Positions 47,827 to 57,451 are shown, counted from the stretch's first letter. The stretch: DNA of 64,000 nucleotides from Ruegeria arenilitoris (GCF_013035315.1 NZ_WQHP01000002.1:496001-560000), one strand, 5' to 3'. Notes: generated by a model from the sequence alone, not told the origin. Numbers and translations: made by a program.

Positions 47827-48204
47827 TCAATCAGCGTATTGCAGGGACATCTTGGTGATCTTGCCGTCGTCATTCCACCAATAATGGTAATGCGCGATCC
47901 AGCTGGCCCAATTCACTTCGGTTTTGGCATAGCCGGGATCGCTTTTGAGGATCTGCCGGTGCTTGAAGCTTTGGCCACCGGGCATGACCTCACGTTCGGC
48001 CCAGGCTCGGATGGCGTCCTTGCCCTGAAATGTTCGGCTGACGTCGATCATCTCGGCGTCGTCTGTGAAGCACGCCATATAGGCTTCGATATCTTTGCTA
48101 TTGGTCGCAGTCTGGTAGCAACTGATGGCCGCAGGCAAAGCGTTTTCAGCTAGGGCCGGAGCGGCCATGGCCAGCACTGCAACGGGGATAAACTTGCGTA
48201 GCAT
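47827..48204 (-). CDS. Secreted NTF2/SnoaL-like protein
   Basis: 125 residues with a signal peptide (MLRKFIPVAVLAMAAPALA). The mature part is a cystatin-like NTF2/SnoaL fold: YMACFTDDAEMIDVSRTFQGKDAIRAWAEREV, followed by the strand-rich ending YHYWWNDDGKITKMSL. Such proteins are small enzymes or ligand binders; the periplasmic location is unusual for a catalytic SnoaL relative. Paralogous in fold to the next gene. Confidence 0.8.
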   Translation of the reverse strand: MLRKFIPVAVLAMAAPALAENALPAAISCYQTATNSKDIEAYMACFTDDAEMIDVSRTFQGKDAIRAWAEREVMPGGQSFKHRQILKSDPGYAKTEVNWASWIAHYHYWWNDDGKITKMSLQYAD

Positions 48205-48229
48205 GGGGTAATCCGTTCAGGTTTCGGGT

Positions 48230-48739
48230 TCAGTTGGCTTCGGTCGCGCGCTCGCCAGCAAGAGCGACAAGGCCCCGGTCACCGGTTTCCCACAACGCGG
48301 TCATGGTCATTGAGGTGACAACCCAGCGGTCATCCGATTTCTCAAGCGCATAGTCATATCGGCCACCCAGGACCCACAGATCGTCATCCAGACGATGTGT
48401 CGCGGTGAAATCGGCTTGCGCCGTGGCCGTATCGTCGGACAGCGCGGTGATCGCGTGGTTTGTCACCATGTGGTGCGTGCTGTCGAAGCCGGGCAGAAAG
48501 GCAGCCCATGCCGCAACAAGTGCATCAGCGGGTTGCGTTGCAGGCTCGCCGCCCCAAAGGCTGGTGTAGTCGATGGTGACAGTGTCGGCAAAAGCGCCGC
48601 GCACCCGGTCCCAGTCATGGCGGTCGGCACCGGCGGCGATATCGGTGATCGCGGTTGAAATCGCGACGTGCTGTTCCGCAAAGGCCGCGCTGCTGATCAG
48701 TGTTGCGGCGGCGATGGTGGTTGTGAGTTTCTTACACAT
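48230..48739 (-). CDS. Secreted NTF2/SnoaL-like protein
   Basis: 169 residues from ATG 48739, which has GGAG upstream and gives a clean signal peptide (MCKKLTTTIAAATLISSAAFA). The domain carries the SnoaL_4 pattern HDWDRVRGAFADTVTIDYTSLWGG, then STHHMVTNHAITALSDDTATAQADFTATH and LGGRYDYALEKSDDRWVV. Function unknown. With the preceding hydrolase, the other NTF2-like gene and the SDR it forms a four-gene operon, perhaps for detoxifying or converting a small organic compound. Confidence 0.8.
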   Translation of the reverse strand: MCKKLTTTIAAATLISSAAFAEQHVAISTAITDIAAGADRHDWDRVRGAFADTVTIDYTSLWGGEPATQPADALVAAWAAFLPGFDSTHHMVTNHAITALSDDTATAQADFTATHRLDDDLWVLGGRYDYALEKSDDRWVVTSMTMTALWETGDRGLVALAGERATEAN

Positions 48740-48803
48740 TTGGTTGCTCCGAGGGGATGGAGGGAACGGCGCCGAAGGCTGCTCCGGCGCCTGCAAGGGG
48801 GTC

Positions 48804-49757
48804 TTAGTTTTCCAAACCGGCGCGGAAGTGGTCGGCGACCGTGTCAGCCGCGCGAGTCACGTCCTCGGGGTTGTCGTAGAAGTCGAACTGCGTGACGCCT
48901 TCCAGCCATTGCGCGGTTGCGTCACCGGCAAACCCGGCAAGAAAGGTTTGAACGCCCTGAGGGATCGCTGCGCTTTCCGAATGAACAATGGCCAGAGGCT
49001 TGTCCAAGCGCTGCGGGTTGTCCGCAGGGTGATAGGTTAACCAGCCTTCCCAGCCCGCATTGTTCCACTTGTCGTCATATTCCGGGATCGCACCGCGGTC
49101 GGCCTCGTAATAGTAACCACCGATCGGCATCAGCACGCCTTCGGCCCCTTCAGGACCTGCGGCGGGGATGATCTGGCCGCCCGCAGCTTCGGCTGCGTGG
49201 GACACTTCGATCAGCCCGGCGACGCCTTCTTTACCGCCATAGACGGCTTCGACGATGTTTTCATTCTGCAGCCAGGGGGCGACCAGACCGACACGCTCAA
49301 CCAGCGAGTTGCCTGACACTGCGTCGACCATGTAACCAGCCGAGGCGCAGATCCCCAGACCGTTGATGTGATTGGCGTCCACTTCGGGAAGGGTCGACAC
49401 GAACTGGATTGCAGCCTTGATGTCCGAAGTTTTCGCCTCGGGGCTTTCGACAAAGCGCACGTTGTTCGGAAGGTCACCCGATTTGCCCCAGCCGCGGAAA
49501 TCGAAGGTAAAGGCCGCAAAGCCCCTCTCGGCCATTTCACGCGCGTAGTTGGCTGGCATTTGTTCCTGCACGGATGTCCAGGCACCGGTGACAACAACAA
49601 CAGGCAGGGGCTCGTCGCTACGCTCTTCGGGCAGGTACAGCGTGCCGGACAGGGTCGCGCCCTCATTCTCGAATGTCACGGTGCGGGTCTCGACTTGCGC
49701 GATGGCTGCGGTCGACGCCAGCAGCGTGGCGGCAGTGGTGAGTGCAAAGGTTTTCAT
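48804..49757 (-). CDS. Secreted alpha/beta hydrolase (YcjY-like)
   Basis: 317 residues with a signal peptide (MKTFALTTAATLLASTAAIAQ). The alpha/beta-hydrolase core is visible: LPVVVVTGAWTSVQEQM near the oxyanion loop, FDFRGWGKSGDLP, and the nucleophile elbow GICASAGYM. Here the usual Gly-x-Ser-x-Gly is replaced by CASAG, as in the YcjY/DltD-like group, with Ser (or less likely the Cys) as nucleophile. The His is probably in VADHFRAG. First gene of the minus-strand operon. Confidence 0.85.
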   Translation of the reverse strand: MKTFALTTAATLLASTAAIAQVETRTVTFENEGATLSGTLYLPEERSDEPLPVVVVTGAWTSVQEQMPANYAREMAERGFAAFTFDFRGWGKSGDLPNNVRFVESPEAKTSDIKAAIQFVSTLPEVDANHINGLGICASAGYMVDAVSGNSLVERVGLVAPWLQNENIVEAVYGGKEGVAGLIEVSHAAEAAGGQIIPAAGPEGAEGVLMPIGGYYYEADRGAIPEYDDKWNNAGWEGWLTYHPADNPQRLDKPLAIVHSESAAIPQGVQTFLAGFAGDATAQWLEGVTQFDFYDNPEDVTRAADTVADHFRAGLEN

Positions 49758-49916
49758 AATAGCATCTCCGTTGGTCTGACTGGCTGGGCAATTGCCCGAT
49801 GACCAAAGAGATACGACGCGCCGCTCCGGAATTATTGCACCGGACTGCGCGCTTTTTGAATGATCCTGCTTAGCGGGTAGCTCGGTTGGGGTCAGCGCCG
49901 CGCGTACCCATGGCAG

Positions 49917-50549
49917 CTACCTCAGCATCCTCTCGGACACGTCCTCAAGCAGGCTGTGAAGCTCGAATTCCTTGCCTTTGTCGGCAAGACCGTGGTCGCG
50001 CAGGATGAAGGACAGGCCGTGCACAAAGCTCCACATCAAGAAGCTTCGCTTGCGCACGTCTTCTGTGACCTCCGATTCTCCCATACATTTCGCGACCTCT
50101 GACAGCAGAATGCCAAAGCTCTGCTGCCCGCCTTCTTCCAGGCGGGGGTCGGCAATGCGATCGGTGAACCCCCCGAACTTGAGCCGAAAGATACCCGGCT
50201 CGTTCAAGGCAAAGGCAACATATTCCATGCCGATTGCGGTGACGCGTTCTGGCGATCCTTCGGGGATGCCCTCCAGTGCGGCCAGCATGTTTCCCCGCAG
50301 CCGTACCATCCCTTCCAGAACGGCGGCTGACAGCATTTCTGTCTTGTCTTTGAAGTGTTTATACGGGGCCGCAGTGGATACCCCTGCCCGGCGGCAAGCC
50401 TCGGAAACCGAAAAACTGTCCGGGCCTTTTTCCTCGACCAGTTGTCGCGTCGCTTCGATGAGGGCGGCGCGAAGATCGCCGTGGTGATACGCTTTTTTAC
50501 CCGCGGTCGGCTGGCTGGTATTTTCTTCAAATTTTTTTGTGCTCGTCAT
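49917..50549 (-). CDS. TetR-family repressor of the RND efflux operon
   Basis: 210 residues from ATG 50549; a longer open frame runs upstream but the first convincing methionine is this one. The helix-turn-helix is clear (ALIEATRQLVEEKGPDSFSVSEACRRAGVSTAAPYKHFKDKTEMLSAAV), with a TetR_C_33-like C-terminal domain (YVAFALNEPGIFRLKFGGF). It is divergent from the periplasmic adaptor gene, with a 16-bp palindrome between them, the standard layout of AcrR-like control. Confidence 0.88.
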   Translation of the reverse strand: MTSTKKFEENTSQPTAGKKAYHHGDLRAALIEATRQLVEEKGPDSFSVSEACRRAGVSTAAPYKHFKDKTEMLSAAVLEGMVRLRGNMLAALEGIPEGSPERVTAIGMEYVAFALNEPGIFRLKFGGFTDRIADPRLEEGGQQSFGILLSEVAKCMGESEVTEDVRKRSFLMWSFVHGLSFILRDHGLADKGKEFELHSLLEDVSERMLR

Positions 50550-50595
50550 GATCCAACATGTGGCAGATCGCGTATCCCTTGTCAAAGTGAGAAGT

Positions 50596-50611
50596 TCTAA
50601 CATATGTTAGA
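50596..50611. promoter_or_regulatory. TetR operator TCTAACATATGTTAGA
   Basis: A perfect 16-bp palindrome between the TetR gene and the RND adaptor gene, 26 bases before the adaptor start. A half-copy (GCTAAC) follows at 50615-50620. Size and place fit a TetR dimer site that shuts off the efflux promoter. Confidence 0.8.
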
Positions 50612-50636
50612 GATGCTAACTTGATGAGGTCCCAAA

Positions 50637-51797
50637 ATGCAGAACCCTGCGCCATCCCCTTCTGAGACCACTCAGCCCAGCCTGATTTTGCGCCTGTTGC
50701 GCGGCACCGTTCGGCTTGGCGTTACCGTCAGTTTCATCGCGGTTGCAGCCGCCGCCGTGTATTTCGGAGCGTCCGAGTTGACGCGCAGGGCAGAGGCCGT
50801 TCCGCCGCCAGATGCCGCCGCAGTGACCCCGGTTTCGGTGACGCCGATCACCTCCGAAAGCGAATACGTCGTGGACCGTGTCTTTATCGGGCAGGTCGAA
50901 CCGCAGCGCTCGGCCAATGTGTCGTTCGAGCTGAATGGCCAACTGGACCAGATCCTGGTCGACGAAGGGGACGAAGTTGCAAAGGGTCAGCTTTTGGCCA
51001 CGTTGGACACCGCCTTGCTTGAGGTTGAACGAGACCGGCTGACCGCCTCGCGCGATGCCATCGCGGCGCAGTTGTCCTTTGCCCAGAAAACAGTCGAGCG
51101 AAATGCCAAGCTGATCGAGCAGGGCTTTACCAGCCAGGCGCGTCTGGACGAAGCCGTGGCACAGCAGGACGAGTTGCTGTCCCGGATTGGCGAGTTGGAC
51201 GCCGGGCTGCGCGACGTGACAGTTCGGATCGAAAAATCCAGCATCGAGGCACCCTTTGCCGGCCAGATCACCGCCCGCCACGTGGATGGGGGCGAGACCC
51301 TGCGGGCGGGCGAGTTGGTGTTGGGTATGGTCGAGGTTGTATCGCCACAAGTACGGATCGGGATTCCTCTGGACGTCGATCCAATGCTGCTGACGGATGT
51401 CGAGATCGAAATCGCGGGCCAAAGCTATCGCACTGAACTTGCGACGCTGCGCCCGGATGTGGACCCGGTTACCCGCACCCGAACCGCGCTGTTCAACCTG
51501 CAGGACGGGCCGGACGTCACATTTGGCCAAACGGCCCGTGTCCACGTGCTTGACCCGGTTCAAAGCGCCGGGACGTGGGTGCCCACCACCGCGTTGAAGG
51601 AAGGGACGCGCGGGCAGTGGACCATGCTGGTGGCCGATGCGCAGAAAACAGTGCGTCTGGCGGTCGTCGAAGTGCTGCACGCCGAGAATGACCGGGTCTT
51701 TGTGCGCGGGGCCTTTCCCGAAGGCACCGTTCTGATCGACCAGGGGCCTCAGCGCGTCACGGTCGGACAGCGCGTCGCCTTTAGCGCAGCCGAGTAA
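50637..51797 (+). CDS. RND efflux periplasmic adaptor (membrane fusion protein)
   Basis: 386 residues. A membrane anchor near residues 22-44 (GTVRLGVTVSFIAVAAAAVYFG) is followed by the biotinyl-lipoyl half-motifs (VSFELNGQLDQILVDEGDEVAKGQLLATLD and IEAPFAGQITARHVDGGETLRAGELV), an alpha-helical hairpin between them, and beta-barrel and MP domains. It connects the inner-membrane pump to an outer-membrane channel. No outer-membrane channel gene is adjacent, so a shared TolC is expected. Confidence 0.92.
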   Translation: MQNPAPSPSETTQPSLILRLLRGTVRLGVTVSFIAVAAAAVYFGASELTRRAEAVPPPDAAAVTPVSVTPITSESEYVVDRVFIGQVEPQRSANVSFELNGQLDQILVDEGDEVAKGQLLATLDTALLEVERDRLTASRDAIAAQLSFAQKTVERNAKLIEQGFTSQARLDEAVAQQDELLSRIGELDAGLRDVTVRIEKSSIEAPFAGQITARHVDGGETLRAGELVLGMVEVVSPQVRIGIPLDVDPMLLTDVEIEIAGQSYRTELATLRPDVDPVTRTRTALFNLQDGPDVTFGQTARVHVLDPVQSAGTWVPTTALKEGTRGQWTMLVADAQKTVRLAVVEVLHAENDRVFVRGAFPEGTVLIDQGPQRVTVGQRVAFSAAE

Positions 51798-51809
51798 CGG
51801 AGCTGACCC

Positions 51810-54800
51810 ATGGAAACCCTGACCTTTCGCCATCCCAGACTCGTTGCCCTGATCATATTGGTACTGGTCTCAGCCGGATTGTCTTCGCTCCTGTCGCTTG
51901 GCCGTCAAGAAGACCCGACAATCACCAATCTTTTCGCGACCGTAACAACCCAGTTCCCCGGCGCAGACCCCGAGCGGGTCGAGGCGTTGGTCACAGCGGA
52001 AATCGAAGAAGAACTTCGCAAGATCGCCGAGGTTGACGAGGTCAGTTCCGTCTCGCGCTCGGGCGTGTCGGTCGTGTCGATCGAACTGCTAGAAACGCTG
52101 GACGAGGCCACCATCGAACAGGTTTGGGCCGAGGCACGGGACGCGGTCGACGATGCCAGTCAGAACTTTCCTGCGGGCGCCCTGCCCCCGGAATTCGATG
52201 CCGAGGGGATTTCGGCCTATTCCGCCGTGATCGCAGTGGCCGCTGACAGTGCCGACTTTCCGGTGACCCTGCTGTCGCGCCATGCCGAAGCCCTGGGTGA
52301 CCGCCTGCGGGCGATCCCGGCAACGCGGGCCGTCGAGTATTTTGGCCAGCCGGAAGAAGAGGTCCTGGTCAGTGTTGATATGGACAGCGCCGCAGCGCTG
52401 GGGCTCAGCGCGGCCGAAATCTCAACGCGGATCGCAGAAGCGGATGGCAAGGTACAGTCGGGGCGACTGCAATCCGATGTCGATCTGACGATCAACATCA
52501 GCGGCGAAATAGAAACGCTGGACCGCATTCGCAACATTGTTCTGCGCGAAAGCGCAGATGGGGCGGTGGTGCAACTGGGTGATATTGCCCGCATCGACCG
52601 GGGTGCGCGCGACCCGCAATCCTCGATCGCATTTGCCAATGGCAAGCCCGCCGTTCTGGTCGGCGTTCTGGCCCAGGACGGAGTGCAGATCGACCGCTGG
52701 ACCAGCTTTGTGCGCGAGGAATTGCAGGCCGGTGCCGCCTCGGTCCCGGTGGGGGTTCAGGAAATCCTTCTGTTTGACCAAAGCCAGTACACGACCGAGC
52801 GCCTGACTGAGGTCGGCGTGAACATGGCCATCGGCGTGGCGCTGGTGGTGGGTGTGCTGTTCATCACGCTGGGGGTGCGGGCGGCTGCGATTGTGGCGCT
52901 GGTGCTGCCGGTTGTTTCGCTGGCAACGCTGGCAACCATGAACATGATCGGCCTGCCCATTCATCAGATGTCAGTGACGGGCCTGATTGTGGCGTTGGGT
53001 CTGCTGGTCGACGCGGCAATCGTGATGACGGACGAAATCCGCCGCCGGCTGCAGGACGGGATGCAGCGTCTTGCGGCCGTGCGGGATGCTGTTCGCCGCC
53101 TCGCCGCTCCGCTTTTGGCGTCGACCGTCACGACGGCGCTGGCCTTTACGCCGATGATCCTGCTGCCTGGCCCGGCCGGGGACTTTGTTGGTGCCATCGC
53201 CATCGCCGTGGTTCTGATGCTGGTGTGGTCACTGGTGGTTGCCCTGACGGTCACGCCCGCGCTGGCCGGTTGGGTTCTGTCAGATCGCACAGACGCCGGT
53301 GTCCTGAGCCGGGGCCTCAGCATTCCGCCGCTGGCCCGTTTGTTCGAAGCTTCAATCCGGTTGTCTGTGGCCAACCCGATCCGATCCATCGCCTTGGCGC
53401 TGGTCCTGCCGGTCCTGGGATTTGCGGCCTTTCCGACCCTGACCGCGCAGTTCTTTCCCGGTGTGGACCGCAACCAGTTCTACATCGAAGTTGACATGCC
53501 CGGCGGCACGTCAATCGCCAGCACCGAGGCCACCGCGCGCCAGATCGACGACATTTTGCTGGCCGATGACGGTGTTCAAAGCGTCTATTGGACAGTGGGT
53601 GAGTCCGGTCCGGCCTTTTACTACAACATCGTCGGCAACCGCTCGCGCGAGCCCGGATTTGCGCAGGCCATGATCACGACCGAAACGGCGGACGACGCCG
53701 CACGGCTTGTCGCCGCGCTGCAAAGCCAGTTGGATACCGCCTTTCCCGATGCCCAGATCATCGTGCGAAATCTGGTTCAGGGTCCACCGGTTGCAGCCCC
53801 GGTCGAGGTCAAAATCCAGGGGCAGGACATTACGGTCCTGCGCAACCTGGGCGACGAGGTACGCTCGGTCATGGCGAACCTGGATCTGGTTACCCAGGCC
53901 CGCGCCAGCGTGAATGGCGGAAACCCCCAGATCCGGTTCGAGATTGATGAGGTCAAAGCCCGATTGCTGGGTCTGGACGTGGCCGATATCGCCGGTCAGC
54001 TGGATACGGCGCTGGTCGGCGTCACCGGCGGTTCGTTGATCGAGGGGACCGAGCAACTGCCGGTACGCGTGCGATTGGGCGACAGTGTGCGTTCTGACCT
54101 CAACACAATTGTCAGTATGCCGATCCTTCTGCCGAACGCAGCCGCGGTCTCGGCGACCGGAGTGTTTCCTGCCGTCCCGCTGTCAGAGCTGGCCCGCCCG
54201 GTCATTGAACCTGCGGAAAGCGTCATAACTCGGACAGACGGCATTCGGGAGAACACGATTCAGGCCTTCATCGTACCGGGTGTCTTGCCCGAAGAGGCCC
54301 TGCAGGACGTTCTGCAAGCATTGGACGCCTCTGGGTTTGTCCTGCCGCAGGGGTATTCGATGTCCTTGGGTGGGGACAGCGACGCGCGCTCGAACACTGT
54401 GGGCAATCTGCTGGCCTCGGTTGGTCTGATCGTCACCTTGTCGATTGCGACTATTGTTCTGACGTTCAATTCCTTCCGGCTGACTTTGGTCACTCTGGTT
54501 GTCTGCGTTTTGTCCGCAGGCCTGTCGATGCTGTCCCTTGCGATCATGCAATTCCCGTTTGGCATTACGGCGATTATCGGTGTCATCGGCTCGATCGGTG
54601 TATCGATCAACGCGGCCATCATCATCCTGACCGGCCTGCAACAGGACCCCGAGGCCAGTCGCGGCGACCGTGCCGCCATGGCGCGGGTCGTGTCCGGGTC
54701 CAGCCGTCACATCATCTCGACAACGGTCACAACCTTTGGCGGGTTCCTTCCGCTGATCCTGGGTGGCGGTGCGTTCTGGCCCCCCTTCGCGGTCGCCATC

Positions 54801-54953
54801 GCCGGTGGCGTTCTGTTGTCGACGGTTGTGTCGTTCTACTTCACCCCGCCGGTTTTCGCCTTGGTGTATCGGGGCCGGTTCAGAGAGCGTTCAGTGCCCA
54901 CTCATCAACCCGCCGAAGCCGACAAGGCGGTTGTCGCGCTGGTCGCAGAATGA
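51810..54953 (+). CDS. RND-family efflux pump, inner-membrane permease
   Basis: 1047 residues with the twelve-helix RND layout. Signature parts: FRHPRLVALIILVLV for helix 1, the porter-domain FPGADPERVEALVTAEIEEEL, helix 4 with GLIVALGLLVDAAIVMTDEIRRRL carrying the conserved acidic residue, and the second half repeating with VIGSIGVSINAAIIILTGLQQ and STTVTTFGGFLPLILGGG. Of the AcrB/MexF group rather than heavy-metal CusA. Substrate range unknown; the neighbouring TetR suggests an inducible drug or solvent response. Confidence 0.93.
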   Translation: METLTFRHPRLVALIILVLVSAGLSSLLSLGRQEDPTITNLFATVTTQFPGADPERVEALVTAEIEEELRKIAEVDEVSSVSRSGVSVVSIELLETLDEATIEQVWAEARDAVDDASQNFPAGALPPEFDAEGISAYSAVIAVAADSADFPVTLLSRHAEALGDRLRAIPATRAVEYFGQPEEEVLVSVDMDSAAALGLSAAEISTRIAEADGKVQSGRLQSDVDLTINISGEIETLDRIRNIVLRESADGAVVQLGDIARIDRGARDPQSSIAFANGKPAVLVGVLAQDGVQIDRWTSFVREELQAGAASVPVGVQEILLFDQSQYTTERLTEVGVNMAIGVALVVGVLFITLGVRAAAIVALVLPVVSLATLATMNMIGLPIHQMSVTGLIVALGLLVDAAIVMTDEIRRRLQDGMQRLAAVRDAVRRLAAPLLASTVTTALAFTPMILLPGPAGDFVGAIAIAVVLMLVWSLVVALTVTPALAGWVLSDRTDAGVLSRGLSIPPLARLFEASIRLSVANPIRSIALALVLPVLGFAAFPTLTAQFFPGVDRNQFYIEVDMPGGTSIASTEATARQIDDILLADDGVQSVYWTVGESGPAFYYNIVGNRSREPGFAQAMITTETADDAARLVAALQSQLDTAFPDAQIIVRNLVQGPPVAAPVEVKIQGQDITVLRNLGDEVRSVMANLDLVTQARASVNGGNPQIRFEIDEVKARLLGLDVADIAGQLDTALVGVTGGSLIEGTEQLPVRVRLGDSVRSDLNTIVSMPILLPNAAAVSATGVFPAVPLSELARPVIEPAESVITRTDGIRENTIQAFIVPGVLPEEALQDVLQALDASGFVLPQGYSMSLGGDSDARSNTVGNLLASVGLIVTLSIATIVLTFNSFRLTLVTLVVCVLSAGLSMLSLAIMQFPFGITAIIGVIGSIGVSINAAIIILTGLQQDPEASRGDRAAMARVVSGSSRHIISTTVTTFGGFLPLILGGGAFWPPFAVAIAGGVLLSTVVSFYFTPPVFALVYRGRFRERSVPTHQPAEADKAVVALVAE

Positions 54954-54995
54954 AGCGTTCGGCTGATCTGGGTTCAACACCACATGCAACTGCAC

Positions 54996-56147
54996 TCAAG
55001 GGGCCGCAGGGTCAAGCATATGGTGGCCCTGCCGACCTGAGTGTCCGTCACTTTGCGCAGGTTTATCAAGCACTTCGGTGGTCTCTGTCTGGATCTGCAG
55101 ATCGGCCATTGCGTTCTCGACCTTGAACCTTGGCATCTCTGCGAGGCAGGGGCGCGCACCGGCTTTTATGTTGCTGGGTTCTCTCAGAAGCGCGCGGCAC
55201 ATGACCCCTGGTACGAAGGGTCCGTGACCATTTTCGGCGATCAGTTTCCATTGGCGCGTTACGCTCTGCTTGCCCAGTCTGCCGGAGACGCTCACCACCA
55301 TGCCGCCACGGTCGCTCCCAAAGGGATAGAGCGCTTTTGAAAGCAGGTAGAGGCCCGCGTAACCCACGTCCGGTACATCAAATCGCCCGTATTGCCGCAG
55401 CTTGGCCAGAAACTGCAAAGCCCGGTTCATCACCGAAAGCTCCAGCCCTGCGCGAAACATGACGCTTTTTGCGCCGGTCCAGCTCGGTAACAGCGCGATG
55501 TCGGGAACATCCACGCTGTACCCGGCGCGGTTCAAGCCCGGTTCCAACTGGTACAGCTTGCGATCCGTCCAACCGGTGGCGCTCTGCCAACTGCCGTCAC
55601 GCCATATGTGATAAGGTCGCCCGACGCCGCTGACGATGCTTTTGATGACGGACATGCCGCGCGGTGCCCGATTGCCCGGCAGGATTGCGATGTCGATCAG
55701 GTCGATTTCGTCAAGACCGGTGATCAGGTCCGCGACGATACTCGAGGACAGGCCCGGCACGCTGGATGCACCAGAAAGCGAGAAGACACCTGCGGCACAG
55801 GCCTCGGCGTCCAGGTAAACGATACCTTGGGTGAATTTGGCGCTGTCGGACAGGTCCAGGTAATGACAGCCGCGGGAGATGCAGAGCTTGGGAACCCGGT
55901 AGGGATCGCTGCCATAGTTTTGGAAGGGACCCGCAGCATCGATAACCACGTCCGGCTGGGCGTCGAACAAAACCTCTGGCGCCGTGCCTATATCCACCGC
56001 CAGCGTTTGCGCCCCGAGTTCTTTCGCCAAAGCGCGACCTTTGTCAGGGTGCCGCCCGGCCAGCCATATTCTGTGGCCGTCGCGGCTTAGCAATCGTGCG
56101 GTCAGGGACCCAAAGACCCCGTACCCGCCGATAATCACGACCTTCAT
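54996..56147 (-). CDS. Saccharopine-dehydrogenase-like NAD(P)-binding protein
   Basis: 383 residues. The N-terminal Rossmann fold reads VVIIGGYGVFGSLTARLLSRDGHRIWLAGR, followed by DVVIDAAGPFQNYG and CHYLDLSDSAKF, the marks of the saccharopine dehydrogenase-like group (trans-acting enoyl-reductase-like homologues). Its substrate is unlikely to be saccharopine, since lysine genes are absent and the partner is a DUF4166 protein. It overlaps that gene by four bases. Confidence 0.8.
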   Translation of the reverse strand: MKVVIIGGYGVFGSLTARLLSRDGHRIWLAGRHPDKGRALAKELGAQTLAVDIGTAPEVLFDAQPDVVIDAAGPFQNYGSDPYRVPKLCISRGCHYLDLSDSAKFTQGIVYLDAEACAAGVFSLSGASSVPGLSSSIVADLITGLDEIDLIDIAILPGNRAPRGMSVIKSIVSGVGRPYHIWRDGSWQSATGWTDRKLYQLEPGLNRAGYSVDVPDIALLPSWTGAKSVMFRAGLELSVMNRALQFLAKLRQYGRFDVPDVGYAGLYLLSKALYPFGSDRGGMVVSVSGRLGKQSVTRQWKLIAENGHGPFVPGVMCRALLREPSNIKAGARPCLAEMPRFKVENAMADLQIQTETTEVLDKPAQSDGHSGRQGHHMLDPAAP

Positions 56148-56845
56148 GACGGTAAACCTCCGACAATCTCGGCGTCGTGGAAAACTGCGTCCTGCCAGAT
56201 CAGTTCACCGAACAGCGGATGCGCCAGTTCCAAGGTGAATCGAAACTGCCCCCCGCCCAGTTCTTCGTGGCCCGCAACCAATCCGCCCGGACAGACCCAT
56301 CGTGGCAATGAGATGCGCCGTTGGCCCAGTTTCATGAAGTATCGGTCGCTGATAAAGTAAAGCCCGGTTGAGGTGCTTTTCAGTCGCAACGAGATGCCGA
56401 TGCCGAAACCGATGTATTCTTCCAACCCGGTTGGCCCGGCAAACCGTTTTGAGCTGCCAACCATCTGCGGGAACCCGGCGGCCCTGCCATATTGCCGGAT
56501 CCAATACTGCCCGCCGGTCGCCGCATCTTCGGTCACGGTCACCACTGCGGAGCGGCCGACAGAGGTGCGATCAAACGGCAGCGGCGCACCCAGGGCGCGC
56601 AGGGCAAAGGCCAGTGCGCGCCCAACAGGGTTCATCCGCATCTGGGTCACGCGGCCCTGATAAGCCAGGCTGGCATCACCCAGCAGGCGTTTACTGAAAC
56701 GGCGTTGGATCGCCTTGGGCAAACGCGCCCACGCAGTGGCACCCAGCAGGGTTTTGAACCGATCGTCCCGGCAACTGGCTGAATCGGTTTTCGTGTGACC
56801 CGGCTTTAGGTCGGGCGGTGCAGGATTGGCGTTATTTTCGATCAT
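56144..56845 (-). CDS. DUF4166 family protein
   Basis: 233 residues from ATG 56845; a TTG at 56881 is in frame but less likely. Core pattern of DUF4166: GRVTQMRMNPVGRALAFALRALGAPLPFD, then VGRSAVVTVTED, YWIRQYGR, GIGISLRLK, LYFISDRYFMKLGQRRISLPRWVCPG and FRFTLELAHPLFGELIWQDAVF. Function not established. The DUF4166-dehydrogenase pair under a GbsR-type regulator suggests a lipid or polyketide-like small-molecule modification, which is only inference. Confidence 0.78.
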   Translation of the reverse strand: MIENNANPAPPDLKPGHTKTDSASCRDDRFKTLLGATAWARLPKAIQRRFSKRLLGDASLAYQGRVTQMRMNPVGRALAFALRALGAPLPFDRTSVGRSAVVTVTEDAATGGQYWIRQYGRAAGFPQMVGSSKRFAGPTGLEEYIGFGIGISLRLKSTSTGLYFISDRYFMKLGQRRISLPRWVCPGGLVAGHEELGGGQFRFTLELAHPLFGELIWQDAVFHDAEIVGGLPS

Positions 56846-56887
56846 TCTGTTATTTCCGTTGTAAGAGAAATTAGATGTCAAAATTTT

Positions 56888-57451
56888 TTATCCGCTCTTT
56901 TTGCCTCCGGTGAAATTGAGGAGAGAGACAACTTTGGTTCCCATTTTCATCAACATCACAAGCTTAGGACGGGGCACCGTCAGCATGTCGCGAAACCAGG
57001 TGTCAGCCGTCGCAAGAAAGTCCTGCATGTCTTGCATCCGTTGCAACGCGACCGGGTCCAGCCCGCTTTCGGTTTCAGCCTGTGCCACGCAGGCGCGCAA
57101 GGCTTGTGTGGCCGGATCGATCTCGCGCTCTTTTCGTCCTTGCGCAATGCGGATCCCCATTTCCCAGACATCGACCTCGGCCTCATAGTGCTCTCGCCTG
57201 TCCCCGGGAACGGGAACGCGCCGGATGAGCCGCCAGCTCACCAATTCCTTGAGCGAGTTGGACACATTGGATCGCGCAATGCCCAGAGCCACGGCGATCT
57301 GTTCGGCATTAAGGGGCTTTGCGCTGAGATAGAGCAGCGCATGAATCTGCGCGACCGAGCGGTTGACGCCCCATTGATTGCCCATGTCACCCCAGTACAA
57401 AATAAACTGGCTAGCCGCGTTTGATTTCGTTATGTCTATTGTTTCTGTCAT
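56888..57451 (-). CDS. GbsR/MarR-family regulator
   Basis: 187 residues from ATG 57451. The winged helix (NRSVAQIHALLYLSAKPLNAEQIAVALGIARSNVSNSLKELVSWRLIRRVPVPGDRREHYEA) is of the GbsR type. The C-terminal part has a helical extension with RMQDMQDFLATADTWF. No good ribosome site precedes the start, which lies in the middle of an 18-bp palindrome; translation may be leaderless. It lies 43 bases upstream of the DUF4166 gene on the same strand and should control that operon. Confidence 0.8.
   Translation of the reverse strand: MTETIDITKSNAASQFILYWGDMGNQWGVNRSVAQIHALLYLSAKPLNAEQIAVALGIARSNVSNSLKELVSWRLIRRVPVPGDRREHYEAEVDVWEMGIRIAQGRKEREIDPATQALRACVAQAETESGLDPVALQRMQDMQDFLATADTWFRDMLTVPRPKLVMLMKMGTKVVSLLNFTGGKKSG

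Noticed and set aside
50616-51833. 405-residue open frame opposite the RND adaptor gene
   Set aside because: Antisense shadow of a well-supported adaptor gene; composition and motifs do not fit a protein.
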